From Hofstenia miamia (taxonomy: Eukaryota > Xenacoelomorpha > Acoela): 64,000 bases of DNA. The notes below the pieces were generated by a model. The model saw only the letters and a program-made list of their open reading frames with translations. It was not told the DNA's origin and searched no databases. This document shows, in pieces, positions 43,130-55,700 of the stretch (positions within the stretch are counted from its first letter, which is position 1; each line of letters begins with the position of its first letter). The DNA lies in contig SCFE01000010.1 of NCBI GenBank assembly GCA_004352715.1, positions 1,868,568 to 1,932,567 of the forward strand. The letters run 5' to 3'. The translations under genes were made by a program, and so were the position numbers.

Positions 43130-45480
43130 TCAATATACTACATATCAGTAAGCAGTTAAAAATGCTAAAACGTACAATTAATGATATTGAAGAAAATGAC
43201 GCAAAGCTAAATAATGAATATGAAAATTTCATCAAAGATATCTTTTAGAGACAAACTGCCCATTATTAAATCCACACCTTTTCAAGATATATTTCAGAAA
43301 AATTAAAATCAAATTCAGAAAAAGTAAGATGACATCAGAATGTTTAGAATACCAATTGAAAAATACATTTTTACAGTGTAAAATAAAAATAAATAAGCAG
43401 TTCAAAATGCTGAAACTAACTAAGAAATCCGTACTGGGCGTCTAAAATATGTTTTTTTCTAAAGCCGCAACGCTCTATCTATGTATACAACAAAAACGCT
43501 ATGCCTAAATTTGCAGATACAAAATATTGTAAATGAACGTCATAAACCGAAAATAATAAAAAAGTTTGGGAATAAAGCCACACATGTTCCTTCGCCTTGG
43601 TTTGGTTTATGAGAAGTTGAAGATTCTGAACCTTCTGAAATTGATCTTACTTTTTCTGAATTTGATATGAATTTTTCTGCAATAACCCTTGAAAAGGTGT
43701 AGAGATATCCACAAACTTAACAAACTAAAGTCATAGAAACAATATTTCAATTTTTTGGAAGTAAAAATAAAGTGCGAAAACTGTTGGATGAAGAAATCGT
43801 TTTAAAAATGATTTAAGTAGGAGTTGACCTCATACAGTTAATAAATTAAAAACTTAAAATTGAAACAGAGTTGTTTTGAAAAGAAGGAAAAAGACGAGTG
43901 GTGAATGAAAATAGAGGTATTTAATAAATACATTAACACTCATTTTGCTATTCCTGATGAAATCAAATGACTATTGGACGCCTTAGAATGTTTATCAAAA
44001 GATTTATATTAGTAAATTTGATAAAGGTAACGTATTGTTATAATAGATGAAACTTATAAACATTGACCAAATGAATGCGATTCTAAATGATATCGAGAAT
44101 TTAAGATTTAAACCAAATTCTAGAGCCAAAAAAGTCTCTTTTTCAGACAAGGAATAATTAATGAAGAATTCCTAAATTTACTATGGTCAACAAAAATTTT
44201 CAAAAGATGTTAATGGCAGTATTTTAAAATTGGCCCTCAACCTTGTTATTTTCATGAATTAATAAACATTTATAAAAGCAAAACAAATCCTCTATTCAGA
44301 TCTATTCTTAGAACGACAAATAGTAAAACCTCTAAATATGCATGGTATCTTGACAATATCTTGAAATTTTTCATTCAATTTAAATATAATATATGAATAA
44401 AAATGATTTTTTGGAAAAACTTAAAGATGCAAATGAATCGAAACCAATATTGATGAATTTTGTGCTAAATCTTTGTTTACAAACATACCTGTAGGAAATA
44501 CTATCCATCATATTGTAAACAACATTGATCCTGTTAAATTTTTAATGAACGTGTTATGCACGTTTTTACGCTTGCATGCTCCAATGTATTATTTTTATTC
44601 AGTAATCTTACAGATTGGCAAATCGATGAAATGGCAAAGAATCTCCTCTAAGTCTAAAATATCATGCTTTGCAATGGATACGATTGAAAACAAGTTAAAA
44701 GATTACCATAATAAGAACCAATTATTCATTTATGGTCGCTATGTAGATGATATATTCTGTCTTGTTGAAAATGCAAAAATAGCAAATGATTTATTGATTT
44801 ATTTGAATGTCATCCAATCAAATTAGCAATTCGCTAGTGAAAAAGAACGAAATAAACAATTAAATTTTCTAGATGGTAATAGTAGCAAGATAGATGGAGA
44901 TATTTGTGTTAAAACTTGACGTAAAAATCAACCAACAATAGATTATATATCCTGTACACATAACATTCTGATTTCATGCACAAAAGGAATACAATCAAAG
45001 CATTATTTAGCAGAGCATTTCTTACATGCTCCACATATGAAAGTCTTATTGATGCAGTTGATTCAGTAACTGATATTTAAGAAAAAATTGATAACTACAA
45101 ATATTGATAACATCGCAACTTGATGGTATGTTCAATAATATAGCTAGCCACACTAAAATACATTTAGTAATGGTAATTTGGAAAGTGCCATATGTAACAT
45201 AAATTTCAGCAATCATTTTAAACAGAAAATACACAGTGGCCTTATACCCCAGGAGGAGGCTAGAAAGCTTCAAGCCACTGAAAATACACAACTTTAACAA
45301 ATAAACATTTCACCAATATTTCAAACTCTGAAAACTGCTTACTAGTTTCAAAATCGAGATCCCATTCCGATATCTTCGATTTCTTCATGTGTAAACAAAT
45401 GTGAAGAATGTTACAGTTCGTACATAAGAGAGATCTGTGGCCAACCAAAATGAATGCAATTTATAGTGCAGTTTCATATG
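43130..45480 (+). pseudogene. Penelope-like retroelement, decayed
   Basis: The reverse transcriptase block at 44455-44826 has SLFTNIPVGNTI, then RYVDDIFCLV (catalytic YVDD at 44740-44751). It is followed past a stop by KERNKQLNFLDGN and a RKNQPTIDY segment, in the Penelope order. 45400-45444 reads CEECYSSYIREICG, a decayed GIY-YIG endonuclease start. Earlier sequence (43560-43800) includes THVPSPWFG and an acidic stretch that fits the amino part. Several stops and shifts make it inactive. Penelope elements prime reverse transcription with their own endonuclease cut. Confidence 0.78.
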
Positions 45481-45818
45481 GCAAAAGGCAGGGCTTTGCA
45501 ATAAATTAATAAAAATGTATAGAGTTTACTTTTAAAGAATGATTCACTAATACGCAAATTGTTGTGCTGATTAAAAATTTTATATGACTAGGGTCTGGTC
45601 AGAATGTTCATAATTTTTAATGGGTCAGTTGGGATCTATTAATTCGATCTGTTTACAACTGTGATCAATTCACTTGATAAGTTTATTTTATTATCTTCAC
45701 TGAAGCCACTTTGAATGCTAACAAAAGATATTTAGAGATTCATAAAGCTTCCTTAACAATGCAATTGAAAAATGTCTTCTTTCAAAACTTCATCCTTCTT
45801 CTTCTCATATTGCTATAA

Positions 45819-46217
45819 CTTGTTGCTATTGTTTCATATAATTTCGCTTGCAAACCTGCCATTATTACTCACAGCGATTGGTACTATTGGGTAGAGAATG
45901 AAGTTTTTATTTTAGTTATAGCTGAATGTGTAACAATTTCGTGCTACTTTATTATATTTTGGTATTGTTTCTTTCTTCGGATATATAATGCTATTCTTAA
46001 TGCCCTTTTGAAGCAAAGATCAGAATTTCGAATTTCTTTAATTTCTCAAGGTATTGGAATCATTAATTTGATTATATTTTTAAGATACGCTTTCAATGCT
46101 ACAGAAATGGGCGTAGAACCGAACAACTATCTGCTCTACAATGCCACTGGCCTACAATATATTGTGCCAGCGCTGCTTATATTAGCATCAATATTTTACG
46201 ATATGCGCTGTGCTTGA
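45819..46217 (+). pseudogene. Possible multi-pass membrane protein fragment
   Basis: 132 open codons with about three hydrophobic spans (VFILVIAECVTISCYFIIFW, then ISQGIGIINLIIFL and YIVPALLILASIFY) separated by short polar loops, a pattern seen in receptor-like proteins. An ATG at 45772 starts a similarly hydrophobic stretch in another frame, so an intron or frameshift may intervene. No family could be named. It may be a host exon or a decayed copy. Confidence 0.3.
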
Positions 46218-47953
46218 TATTCGTGGTGGTATTCATTAGCTTTCTGAGATCAAATCAGCCATCATTGGAAACTGTTTTATACAATAGGTCAAAAATATAC
46301 TGTGAGGTAAATGTTTCGTGTACACAAAGCATATTCAAAATTTCTACACCCATCTGGGTTTACATGCAAAAACTCATATGATACTTCTTGGATGGACAAA
46401 TTACCAAGCAAACTCACATTAGTGGCACATCCGAACGTTACGTTATGGCCAACAATGATAAAGTACTCTGACCCAATTGGTAAACAATAAAGTCGGTTCA
46501 CGAAGACCTTATAAATTTGAAAGGAAATATTTCAAAAATTCATGAACATGAATTAGTTATATCCAGAATGAAAAGTGAGCCAAAGGTGTTTGTGAAAACA
46601 CTGCTTAGAACTGATGTTGAAAACACACCTTTTGCAGAAAATCTGCTTATTATCTTTTTTGTTTCAAAAGTGGAAGAAAGAATTGAAGCTAAATTATCAT
46701 ACATATGTGCGTTATCATCATTTTCCTGAAAAAAATGCAGGTAATAGAACCCCATTTTTTGCAGGATATAGTCCAAATTATCTCAAACTTCACAGAAATG
46801 TTAAACCAAAAACGAACCAATAAAAGAAACAGAAAAAAAATTGTTTATCATGTGCTGCTTCTGCTATTTTATCAGTACACCGTTCTGATGAAATTCCAAT
46901 TCCATTTACAACTAAAAATCGTCTAGTATGGGGCCATGGTAAGTAACATTGAAACAGATGTAGATTTCTTTAATAAAGAAAACAGTGATGCTGATTTGGT
47001 AACTCCAATTGATTTCATCCTTTTTTCTCATGCATCAGTAATAGTTTAGTTTTAATACTGATGAATCAGCCTAATTACACTTTCAATCAAAATGATTCTG
47101 AAAGATAAGGTATTACAACAAAAGTTAAGACATTCACATTACCTGGTACTTCTTTCATTTCAATTGTGTTTGCCAATTTTTTAGGCAACAAAAAGGTTCT
47201 CATTTAATAGTCAAGTACAACATTGGTTAGAAATTTTTATTCTTATTTTGATTATGTTCTAGAAGACCTTGGTGAAGTTTGTGAAGTATAAGGAGAACGT
47301 TTTCACCAATCTATTCTAAATATTGTGAAGCGTCGTCAATATTCGGAAACAGACCTGCCGATACATACAATAAAATATCAAAAAATGGAAATTTTTTTAT
47401 TTAATTTTTTTTAATAATTGAAAATATATAGAAAAGGTTGTTCTTGAGCTAAGCTAAATATCATCAAATTTCAATTTAGACTCAATTTAGAAATTTATTC
47501 TCTGACCCATTGAGGCGTGCGTGTGCAAAAAACCTAACCCTACCAATCACGAATCATTATCCTAGCTAAAAATATGAGGCAACCAAATCCCATTGCAACT
47601 CTGACTTAGACGATTAAATTGAAAAGACTTCTGTTATATAAATATATCTTTTGCTTTTCTGAAGTACCTTCTGGTTTTGTGTTTAAAGAAACTACATCAA
47701 TGGGTTACATTTCAATATTTACAGAATATTCATTATCAATTTCTATGAATTTTTAAAAAATTATGGTTTATTTAAACAAACCGTGATAACAGATTAGTGA
47801 TAACATATCAAATTAGGCAGTTAGCAATGGCAGGTAAGCTCATAGCATTCACAGAACATGTATCGCTTGACTTAAATATTACAAAAATAGTCTGGATTAC
47901 TCAAAATATGTCATTTATATACATTTATGCCAACCGAAGTTATTGATATACAC
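46218..47953. other. No recognisable gene
   Basis: Short open frames on both strands between 46289 and 46926 overlap each other antiparallel; none shows a known motif. 46930-47953 shows nothing beyond AT-rich DNA. Confidence 0.4.
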
Positions 47954-48218
47954 TAGGGTTTTGGGGGACCAGGAGTTTGTTGGTCTCAGTCCTATGTAGT
48001 CCCATTGGATTCAGTTCTAGTGCAAATTTGATCCCATATTCCCATCGGTCCCGCGGCATAACTTCTATTTTTAGGAAAATTTGGGAAAATTCGAGATATA
48101 TTCTGAAATTCGTGGTCCCAACTTCTTCCGTCTCATTGAGTCTTTTGATCCCAGGTCCCAGTCCCATGTTACTGGCCCTAGTAAATCCCATAGGACTAGA
48201 CGATCCTGTAGAACCCTA
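47954..48218. mobile_element. GGGAC/GTCCC-rich short element, copy 2
   Basis: It begins TAGGGTTTTGGGGGACC and ends GATCCTGTAGAACCCTA, so the outer TAGGGTTxT is inverted at the two ends. The interior has many GTCCCA/GGTCCC words. The 22439-22665 repeat carries the same words on the opposite strand. Open frames on both strands here simply reflect the lack of stops in this composition. Confidence 0.55.
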
Positions 48219-48443
48219 ATATGTACCGTAAATTCTCGTGCTTAAACAGCGCTTGTGAACCTACGATTTTGCTTAAAAGCTTGGTTGTTCCTATACACGC
48301 AATTTAATAATTATATGTATAAGCTTCTCACTAAGTTCGAGGTTAAGCCACCTCTTAAAATGCACTAAAGCTGGAAATAATTTATTTAAAAATAAGATAA
48401 TGAGAATTTTCCAGCACTTGTGTCTAGGTTAAATTAAGCTTGA

Positions 48444-48447
48444 TAAA

Positions 48448-48491
<44 letters not shown>

Positions 48492-48496
48492 TTTTT
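48444..48496. repeat. TA microsatellite with palindromic flanks
   Basis: AAATGAATATAT on the left and ATATATTCATTT on the right enclose a pure AT tract, so the whole 53 bp is a perfect palindrome. Confidence 0.85.
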
Positions 48497-48746
48497 AAGC
48501 GCTACAAAACATGTAGACCTCAGATAGGCGAAACTTTAATCATCAAGCAAACAAAGAGACATAATTTACTAAATAAGCCATAAAGCATGACATCATGCAG
48601 TGATTACATAGAGAAGCTTAGTCAAGTGTAAACATTTATTTCCTCGCATAATTGTTACTGATGGTGATTTTGAAAATCGAAGCCGGTCTATGTTTTTCAT
48701 AGCGTGTAAAAATGGCAAATGAAAAGCTCAGTATAAGGACTTCTAA

Positions 48747-48849
<103 letters not shown>

Positions 48850-49002
48850 ATAAGTTATTTGTGCATCTGTTAGTTCACAATAAATACAAATAATGAAAAT
48901 GTTTAATAATGATATTGGTTTTTGTAAAAGACAATCTGCATTAAATATTTACTTTATTTAAACAAACTTATAATTAAACGGAAGTAAGCTCATGTTTCCA
49001 AC

Positions 49003-49063
49003 AAATCAAAAATATGTATTAAAACGAGTTGTAAAATCAAAAATATGTATTAAAACGAGTTGT
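49003..49063 (+). repeat. Two-copy tandem repeat, period 31
   Basis: AAATCAAAAATATGTATTAA and the following ten bases occur twice, identical, one base apart. Confidence 0.95.
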
Positions 49064-50832
49064 AGCTTATATTTTTTATTTGGGCGAAATACAACTATCC
49101 AAATTTCATTTTACTTTACGTTCCTTTAATCTTCAAATTTAGGATGATGCATTTAGTTATGTTAACGTAGTGCTTCTACATGGTTCTAGGCATATTTATT
49201 TTAATCCAAACGTGATTTTTGACTTAATATAATTGATAATATATTTCTTGCATTCAAAGTGATGATATTTTTATGTTAGCTAAATTGTATCCTTTATCTA
49301 TATTTCTCAATTTACATTTACGTGAATAACACAACCTTATATTATTATTTGAACAAATCATACTATTCAAAACTATTCTTCAATATACTTTCTTAATTTG
49401 GTAAATAACGAAATTCAAATAATGATTTGCCTCATTACTAGTTCTCAAATTATTTATGTTTTGCGATTTAAAAGTTATGCTAATACTATCAGTTACAGAT
49501 AAATTCATTTGTACATTAGAACTGACCAGACCTGAACTGCTTCACTATTAATTCTGACTTGATTTAAGCGGTTTTGTCCTGATATCGGCAGAGGAATTTT
49601 TATAAAAGCAACATTCTTCTCTTATTATTATTCCCCTTTCGTTTAGACTGTATTACAAAGCAAGCATCTATGTTATGTATTTCCGTATTCTAACAGAACA
49701 GAAAATTATTCTAATTTATTTTCTTAAATTAAACCCAATCATGCAACCATAGTAGCATCTTTCTATTACTTTATACGTCCTTGATATAAATGCAACCAGT
49801 AACAATACTACAAGTAAGAGATAAGTGGATATAAACTTTTAATTTACAAGACAAGTTTATATTAAAACTAGCTGAAAGCCAATCATAAATAAACAAGGCG
49901 TTTGCCATTTTGTTCATAGGTAGAATATATTGATTATATGCTGTTACTGATACCAAATCATGATATTTTCCATTTCAAAGCACTAAATTCATATTAAATT
50001 CATCAAACCAGATTGATGAAGATCTTATTTGAGCCACTTCAAGCCTAACCTGAAATCTGACCTTATTAATCCTGAAAGACCTAATTTAAAAATCCTGAAC
50101 TGACTCAACAGTACTATCAGTATTCATTTAGATTAAATTTCGGGTATACATTAGAAAATAATGATAAAAAAATCAGTTTGAATTTGAATCCAAGTCTGTT
50201 CACACAAAGTTTTTGATATGTACTTTTCTTTAAAAACTTTTTACATTAATTATTCCGTTAAAAAATTTTCTGGTTATTTAAACTGTCGAAGGACTTCTTT
50301 AAATTTAACAAAACATTTGTATTTTGATTAGTGTGTTTATTTGATATGTTTCGTAGTTTATATCACTTTGATATCCACATCATGACGATAAGTTACGGTT
50401 TGTTATTAAATTGAGACTTTTAAGAAGAATTTGTTTTGATATTTCTGATGAAGACATTTGCAAATTTACAGAGAAAATGAAAAAATCCTTCACGTATTAT
50501 CCCATTTTTGAGTCTCTACTATTCATTCAACTACGTATTATAATTCATGCGGATCTTTTTAGATATATTTAAGGAAAGATCTAGCTACATTATAAATGAT
50601 AATTCACAAATGATGGATAAATTGGTAAGTGTTTTCTAATACATTATTTAATTATATGCAGTCTATATATATATATAATGGCGCTATAGATAGATTTCCA
50701 GTATTTATGCTGGCGCTGTATAATTCCGCTATTAACATCGAAGTTTTAAAAATCTCATATTGTAGGCATAGTATATGCTATCCATGACAAAAATTTGAAG
50801 TCAGTTCCAGTTCAGACCATAGGGACGAATTG

Positions 50833-50921
50833 ATGTCGGCGATAGCGACTACGAGAAAAATGTCGCGCTGGTGCTAGCGAAAACGAAACGAAATAATTCG
50901 TAGTCGGAATCGACAGAATAT
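50833..50921. repeat. Imperfect CG-containing hairpin
   Basis: GTCGGCGATAGCGACTACGA and, 50 bases on, a near reverse complement (TTCGTAGTCGGAATCGAC). It is notable for several CG dinucleotides in AT-rich surroundings. Confidence 0.5.
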
Positions 50922-50984
50922 ATATATATATATATCAAATAAGAAAAATATAGACTATAATGAATTAACGCGATTTAAGATTTT

Positions 50985-51246
50985 TCAACTTTTGGACTTA
51001 ATATTTTTAAATAAACTACTAAATAATAAATACAACATTGATCCATATGATTATATGAAACTTACTTCAAAGAAAGCCGGTTTTAAAACGCATGGAAAAT
51101 CAATACTACACTCTCGAAAAATAATTAAATCTATATCATCATCAAACTATTTTTACAGAGTGGTTCATTTAGCAAACTTCATCATAATCAATACTAATAT
51201 CGACGGATTTTCAAGACCAAAATATTTCAAATTTGAAATATATTAA
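50985..51246 (+). pseudogene. Carboxyl tail of a CR1-like LINE ORF2
   Basis: 84 codons ending at TAA: LLNNKYNIDPYDYMKL, then THGKSILHSRKI and NYFYRVVHLANF, GFSRPKYFKFEI. The layout (x-DID-P-x-x-x-x-x, [RH]GH-x-x-K, [FY]F-x-RVV-x-x-WN, FK-x-x-[IL]) is that of CR1/L2-type ORF2 ends. The usual WN after RVV has become ANF. Nothing upstream continues it, so it is a 5'-truncated insertion. Confidence 0.55.
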
Positions 51247-51485
51247 TTTTTCACTAATTACGTTAAGTCTAACCTTGATGTTAACAACATATGTTCCTGG
51301 TTTTTATCCTGTGACTGCAGTAAATGTCCTGTTTCTAATTCATAAAGTTGCATGAGATCATATTCATGCTTTTCAAATTAGCATTAAACCTTGAGAAACT
51401 CAACTTTATCAATTTCACTGTATTTTGTAAAATTTTAGGTATTTTTTTATGTACATTTAAAGTGGTAATATAAGTCATTTAGTAG

Positions 51486-51513
51486 TGTATATATATATAT
51501 ATATATACCGGTA

Positions 51514-51566
<53 letters not shown>
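51486..51566. repeat. TA microsatellite before the gap
   Basis: (TA)n interrupted by CCGG and GTG. Confidence 0.9.
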
Positions 51567-51569
<3 letters not shown>

Positions 51570-51622
51570 GTAATAAGTTATTTGTGCATCTGTTAGTTCA
51601 CAATAAATACAAATAATGAAAA
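51567..51622 (+). repeat. 55-bp repeat, second copy of 48848-48899
   Basis: AGTAATAAGTTATTTGTGCA and the following 35 bases are identical to 48847 onward; here the sequence runs straight into the gap. Confidence 0.9.
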
Positions 51623-52622
51623 NNNNNNNNNNNNNNNNNNNNNNNNNNNNNNNNNNNNNNNNNNNNNNNNNNNNNNNNNNNNNNNNNNNNNNNNNNNNNN
51701 NNNNNNNNNNNNNNNNNNNNNNNNNNNNNNNNNNNNNNNNNNNNNNNNNNNNNNNNNNNNNNNNNNNNNNNNNNNNNNNNNNNNNNNNNNNNNNNNNNNN
51801 NNNNNNNNNNNNNNNNNNNNNNNNNNNNNNNNNNNNNNNNNNNNNNNNNNNNNNNNNNNNNNNNNNNNNNNNNNNNNNNNNNNNNNNNNNNNNNNNNNNN
51901 NNNNNNNNNNNNNNNNNNNNNNNNNNNNNNNNNNNNNNNNNNNNNNNNNNNNNNNNNNNNNNNNNNNNNNNNNNNNNNNNNNNNNNNNNNNNNNNNNNNN
52001 NNNNNNNNNNNNNNNNNNNNNNNNNNNNNNNNNNNNNNNNNNNNNNNNNNNNNNNNNNNNNNNNNNNNNNNNNNNNNNNNNNNNNNNNNNNNNNNNNNNN
52101 NNNNNNNNNNNNNNNNNNNNNNNNNNNNNNNNNNNNNNNNNNNNNNNNNNNNNNNNNNNNNNNNNNNNNNNNNNNNNNNNNNNNNNNNNNNNNNNNNNNN
52201 NNNNNNNNNNNNNNNNNNNNNNNNNNNNNNNNNNNNNNNNNNNNNNNNNNNNNNNNNNNNNNNNNNNNNNNNNNNNNNNNNNNNNNNNNNNNNNNNNNNN
52301 NNNNNNNNNNNNNNNNNNNNNNNNNNNNNNNNNNNNNNNNNNNNNNNNNNNNNNNNNNNNNNNNNNNNNNNNNNNNNNNNNNNNNNNNNNNNNNNNNNNN
52401 NNNNNNNNNNNNNNNNNNNNNNNNNNNNNNNNNNNNNNNNNNNNNNNNNNNNNNNNNNNNNNNNNNNNNNNNNNNNNNNNNNNNNNNNNNNNNNNNNNNN
52501 NNNNNNNNNNNNNNNNNNNNNNNNNNNNNNNNNNNNNNNNNNNNNNNNNNNNNNNNNNNNNNNNNNNNNNNNNNNNNNNNNNNNNNNNNNNNNNNNNNNN
52601 NNNNNNNNNNNNNNNNNNNNNN
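51623..52622. other. Assembly gap (1000 N)
   Basis: Placeholder gap with sequence repeated elsewhere in the window on each edge. Confidence 0.95.
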
Positions 52623-52700
52623 AATTACGTAGGATATATATATATATGTATGTCGTTTTAATTCCTGCACATTACAACACGTTGCAATGTAAAAGGGAAA
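52623..52700 (+). repeat. Repeat at right edge of gap, matches 57299-57380
   Basis: AATTACGTAGGATATATATA through AATTCCTG is identical over about 46 bases; the next 35 bases are similar with small indels. Confidence 0.85.
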
Positions 52701-55700
52701 TTCCAGTTAATATACAATTGCTAGCACTACTTACTATAGATAGGTCACAAATTTTTACACCAGAACGTTATAGTCGTCAATGAAAATGTATTTATATAAA
52801 AAATTTCAAAAGAGCTTTGCTAAAATAATTGGGCACAGCAATATTTTTAACAATATGAATTTCTTAAATATTGCAATTATATGTTACGAATATGTTTCAT
52901 TGCTTAGTTTTACAGTTTCAGTGAAAAATGAATTTAGTATCTAGATTAAATAAAGAAGCGCGTAAACAAATTTATCATGAATCGTGCACTTTATAGGCAA
53001 TTAAGGCTTTTAGGCTGGTTGTGCAAATTAATGCAAAAAATATTCATTTCAATTTTATAGTCACACACAATTTATTACACAGAGAGGCGATACATAAAAT
53101 CAATAATTATGGAATTAATTACATATAACGCTTTTTTTATGTTACCATAAATCATGCATATGTGAAAAATTTTCAATTGTGTGAATAATTCGGTTTTTAC
53201 ACAAATGTGTTGCAAAGACATTACTTACCAAGGATCTGAATAAATTGTTAGATGGTATTCGCATACTACATTAAATAATGTTTTAATATTGTAAATTTGC
53301 AATTTTCATAAATACATTCGATTTTCTTTAATTATTTTTGTCTGTTAAACAATGGTTTGCATTCTTTTACGGCAGTGAACAAGTAATTAAAAAGTAAACA
53401 AATTATTAAATTTTTTTGACTTACTTTACAGAAGTTTAGGACTCCTAGAAATTAAACGACCAAACAGGCCAGGTCCAGTCCTGCAATTTATGTGCATGGG
53501 TCCAGATTTTTTTCAAATTTGTAATATACATACATTCTCTTACTTTGATATTTTATAACAAGAATTATGTCATTAATTAGTATAATTCTACATCAAAAAA
53601 TAATAAATAAGATTTAGTTATGGAGTTGTTCAATTGATGTCAAATGTTTTTAATTTAACTAATATTTCAATTACATGTTTTAAATTATTATATAAAAATT
53701 TTCTTGTAATGATTTTAGCTATGGCGGGTTAGGGCTAGGCTTAGCTTATGTTGGATTGAACCCGGGACTGAAATCACTCCATCAGCAACTCTGATACGAT
53801 TAAAACGAAGATTAAAACCAATTTAACTCATTTGATATTTTTCACATAGGCTAAACTACGTTACTTAATAGTAGCAAAATGTTTAAGGCTATTTTAGGGT
53901 ATAACGCAAAATCATTCACATTCAAATAATGAGCAAATCTTTAGTAAGTCTATTTTTGGGAGAAAATTTTTTTTGTAAATTTTACAANACATTTACAGCG
54001 ATGCATGGCATTTTGTAATGAAGGGTCTAACATTATTAATTACAAAACACAACCCATCTTTTCTTCCAAAAAACATCCGATTGCCTAAATTACCAATGCA
54101 ATATATTAAGAATATCAATGACATTACATCATACACAATAATACAACTACATGTTAAATTGAAAGCTATTACAAGCCTAAATTCGTAATTTCTGTAAACA
54201 TTAAATATCCAATTGGGTACTTAAAAATTAAAGTAGATAAAAAATTGATTTGAAAAATAAAAAGTGGCAATGCTAAATATTTTAAACCCAAAGATCTTGC
54301 TAGAACCACTTTATGTATTTTGGACTAATGTTCAGAAAAAAACTAAAAATCAAATTTAGATATTAGCAAAAACGAATAAACGTATATAAAAGTCCTATTA
54401 GTTAGTTTATTTATGGGGTAATGTACATAGTATGCACTGTAGGTTTGATTCTTGTTTACTAGTGTTAGAGTTAGAGATTCCTTGTTTAGTATATCTTAAA
54501 ATTGGATTATAATTTGCCGTGATTTCGCAAATCTTGAAATTCAACCGCAAGCTTATTATCAAGTCCAAATCCAAACAATGTAATAAAAATATAATTGAAA
54601 TTAGCATACACATTTGACGAAATTTTATGTAGCACTCATCTCCCTCTATCGAAATTTCGCAAACACAGAAATGCTTCTAAGAAATATATTTCTCAGTAAT
54701 AACAGATGCGTGCGTTGCCGAGGCAAAACGATACTTAGCATCTGATTTAAAACGAGAAATACGCTAAACAAATCAGTTCATAATTCAAGCAAAATAAAAC
54801 TTTTTAATGGATTTTTCTAAACTGTCCTTAAAAAGCGGTGCCAATAAATATAAATCTACAACCATGTACGCAATTTTAAAATTAACTATAAATGTATGAC
54901 AGTCTGCAAAAATGCGGAATGCATAGAATTAATACATAAGTGGAACTTGAAATTGAGTTGAATATTTAAAATTTAAATTGATACTAAGCACACAAAATTG
55001 AAGAAAATGGATGAAGTTAGGTTTGTATTTTAGCTCACTGAGCTTTTCTGAAAGTGGAATTTTGAGAATGTATAAATTTCAAGAATTTAAAATACTGTTC
55101 CGTTAGCTGGGGAAAGAGAGTTTGATGTTGACTAACAACATTAAGATAAAAATGTAAATGATATTTTTTATGCACTATGGTCTCTTTATCTAAAATGGAA
55201 CGTAAATTAAGTGTACAACTTGATGATTTAATACAATGCTTAAATATTATGTTGCAAAACAGAGGTGGCACCCACAAAACTCCCAATTTTGAGTTAGATC
55301 GACTAGAAAGAAATATAATTTCCTCCACTCATCAAGTGTCATATTTACGATTCGCAAACAGTTTTACTATCGCATGTGAATTAACTACATATAGAGATAT
55401 TAACTGAACACATTTGTATGTTTTTCTCGAATGAGAAATTTGGTTACAGGACTTCATGTTTTGGTGTGGTAACCTTAAATGTATTCCCCAACGAGTGTTA
55501 GCGCAAAAACCCAGCAAAGGCCGGTTTCACGTTTCTGATTTTTGACAAAATTCTTTACCATTAACCAAATTGAAATAGCTAAATATCGAATAGCATACCA
55601 TTCATTAAATAAGAAATTCACTAAGGTGGAATTCAGGATCAGTTCCATACTTTACCCAAGTATATTTTTTTCAAGCATAGACCGGGTTTCTAGGCGCTAA

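Noticed and set aside
47940-48219. Overlapping 80-codon frames on both strands as genes
   Set aside because: The stretch is a GGGAC/GTCCC-rich repeat in which stops are rare on both strands; no protein motif is visible.
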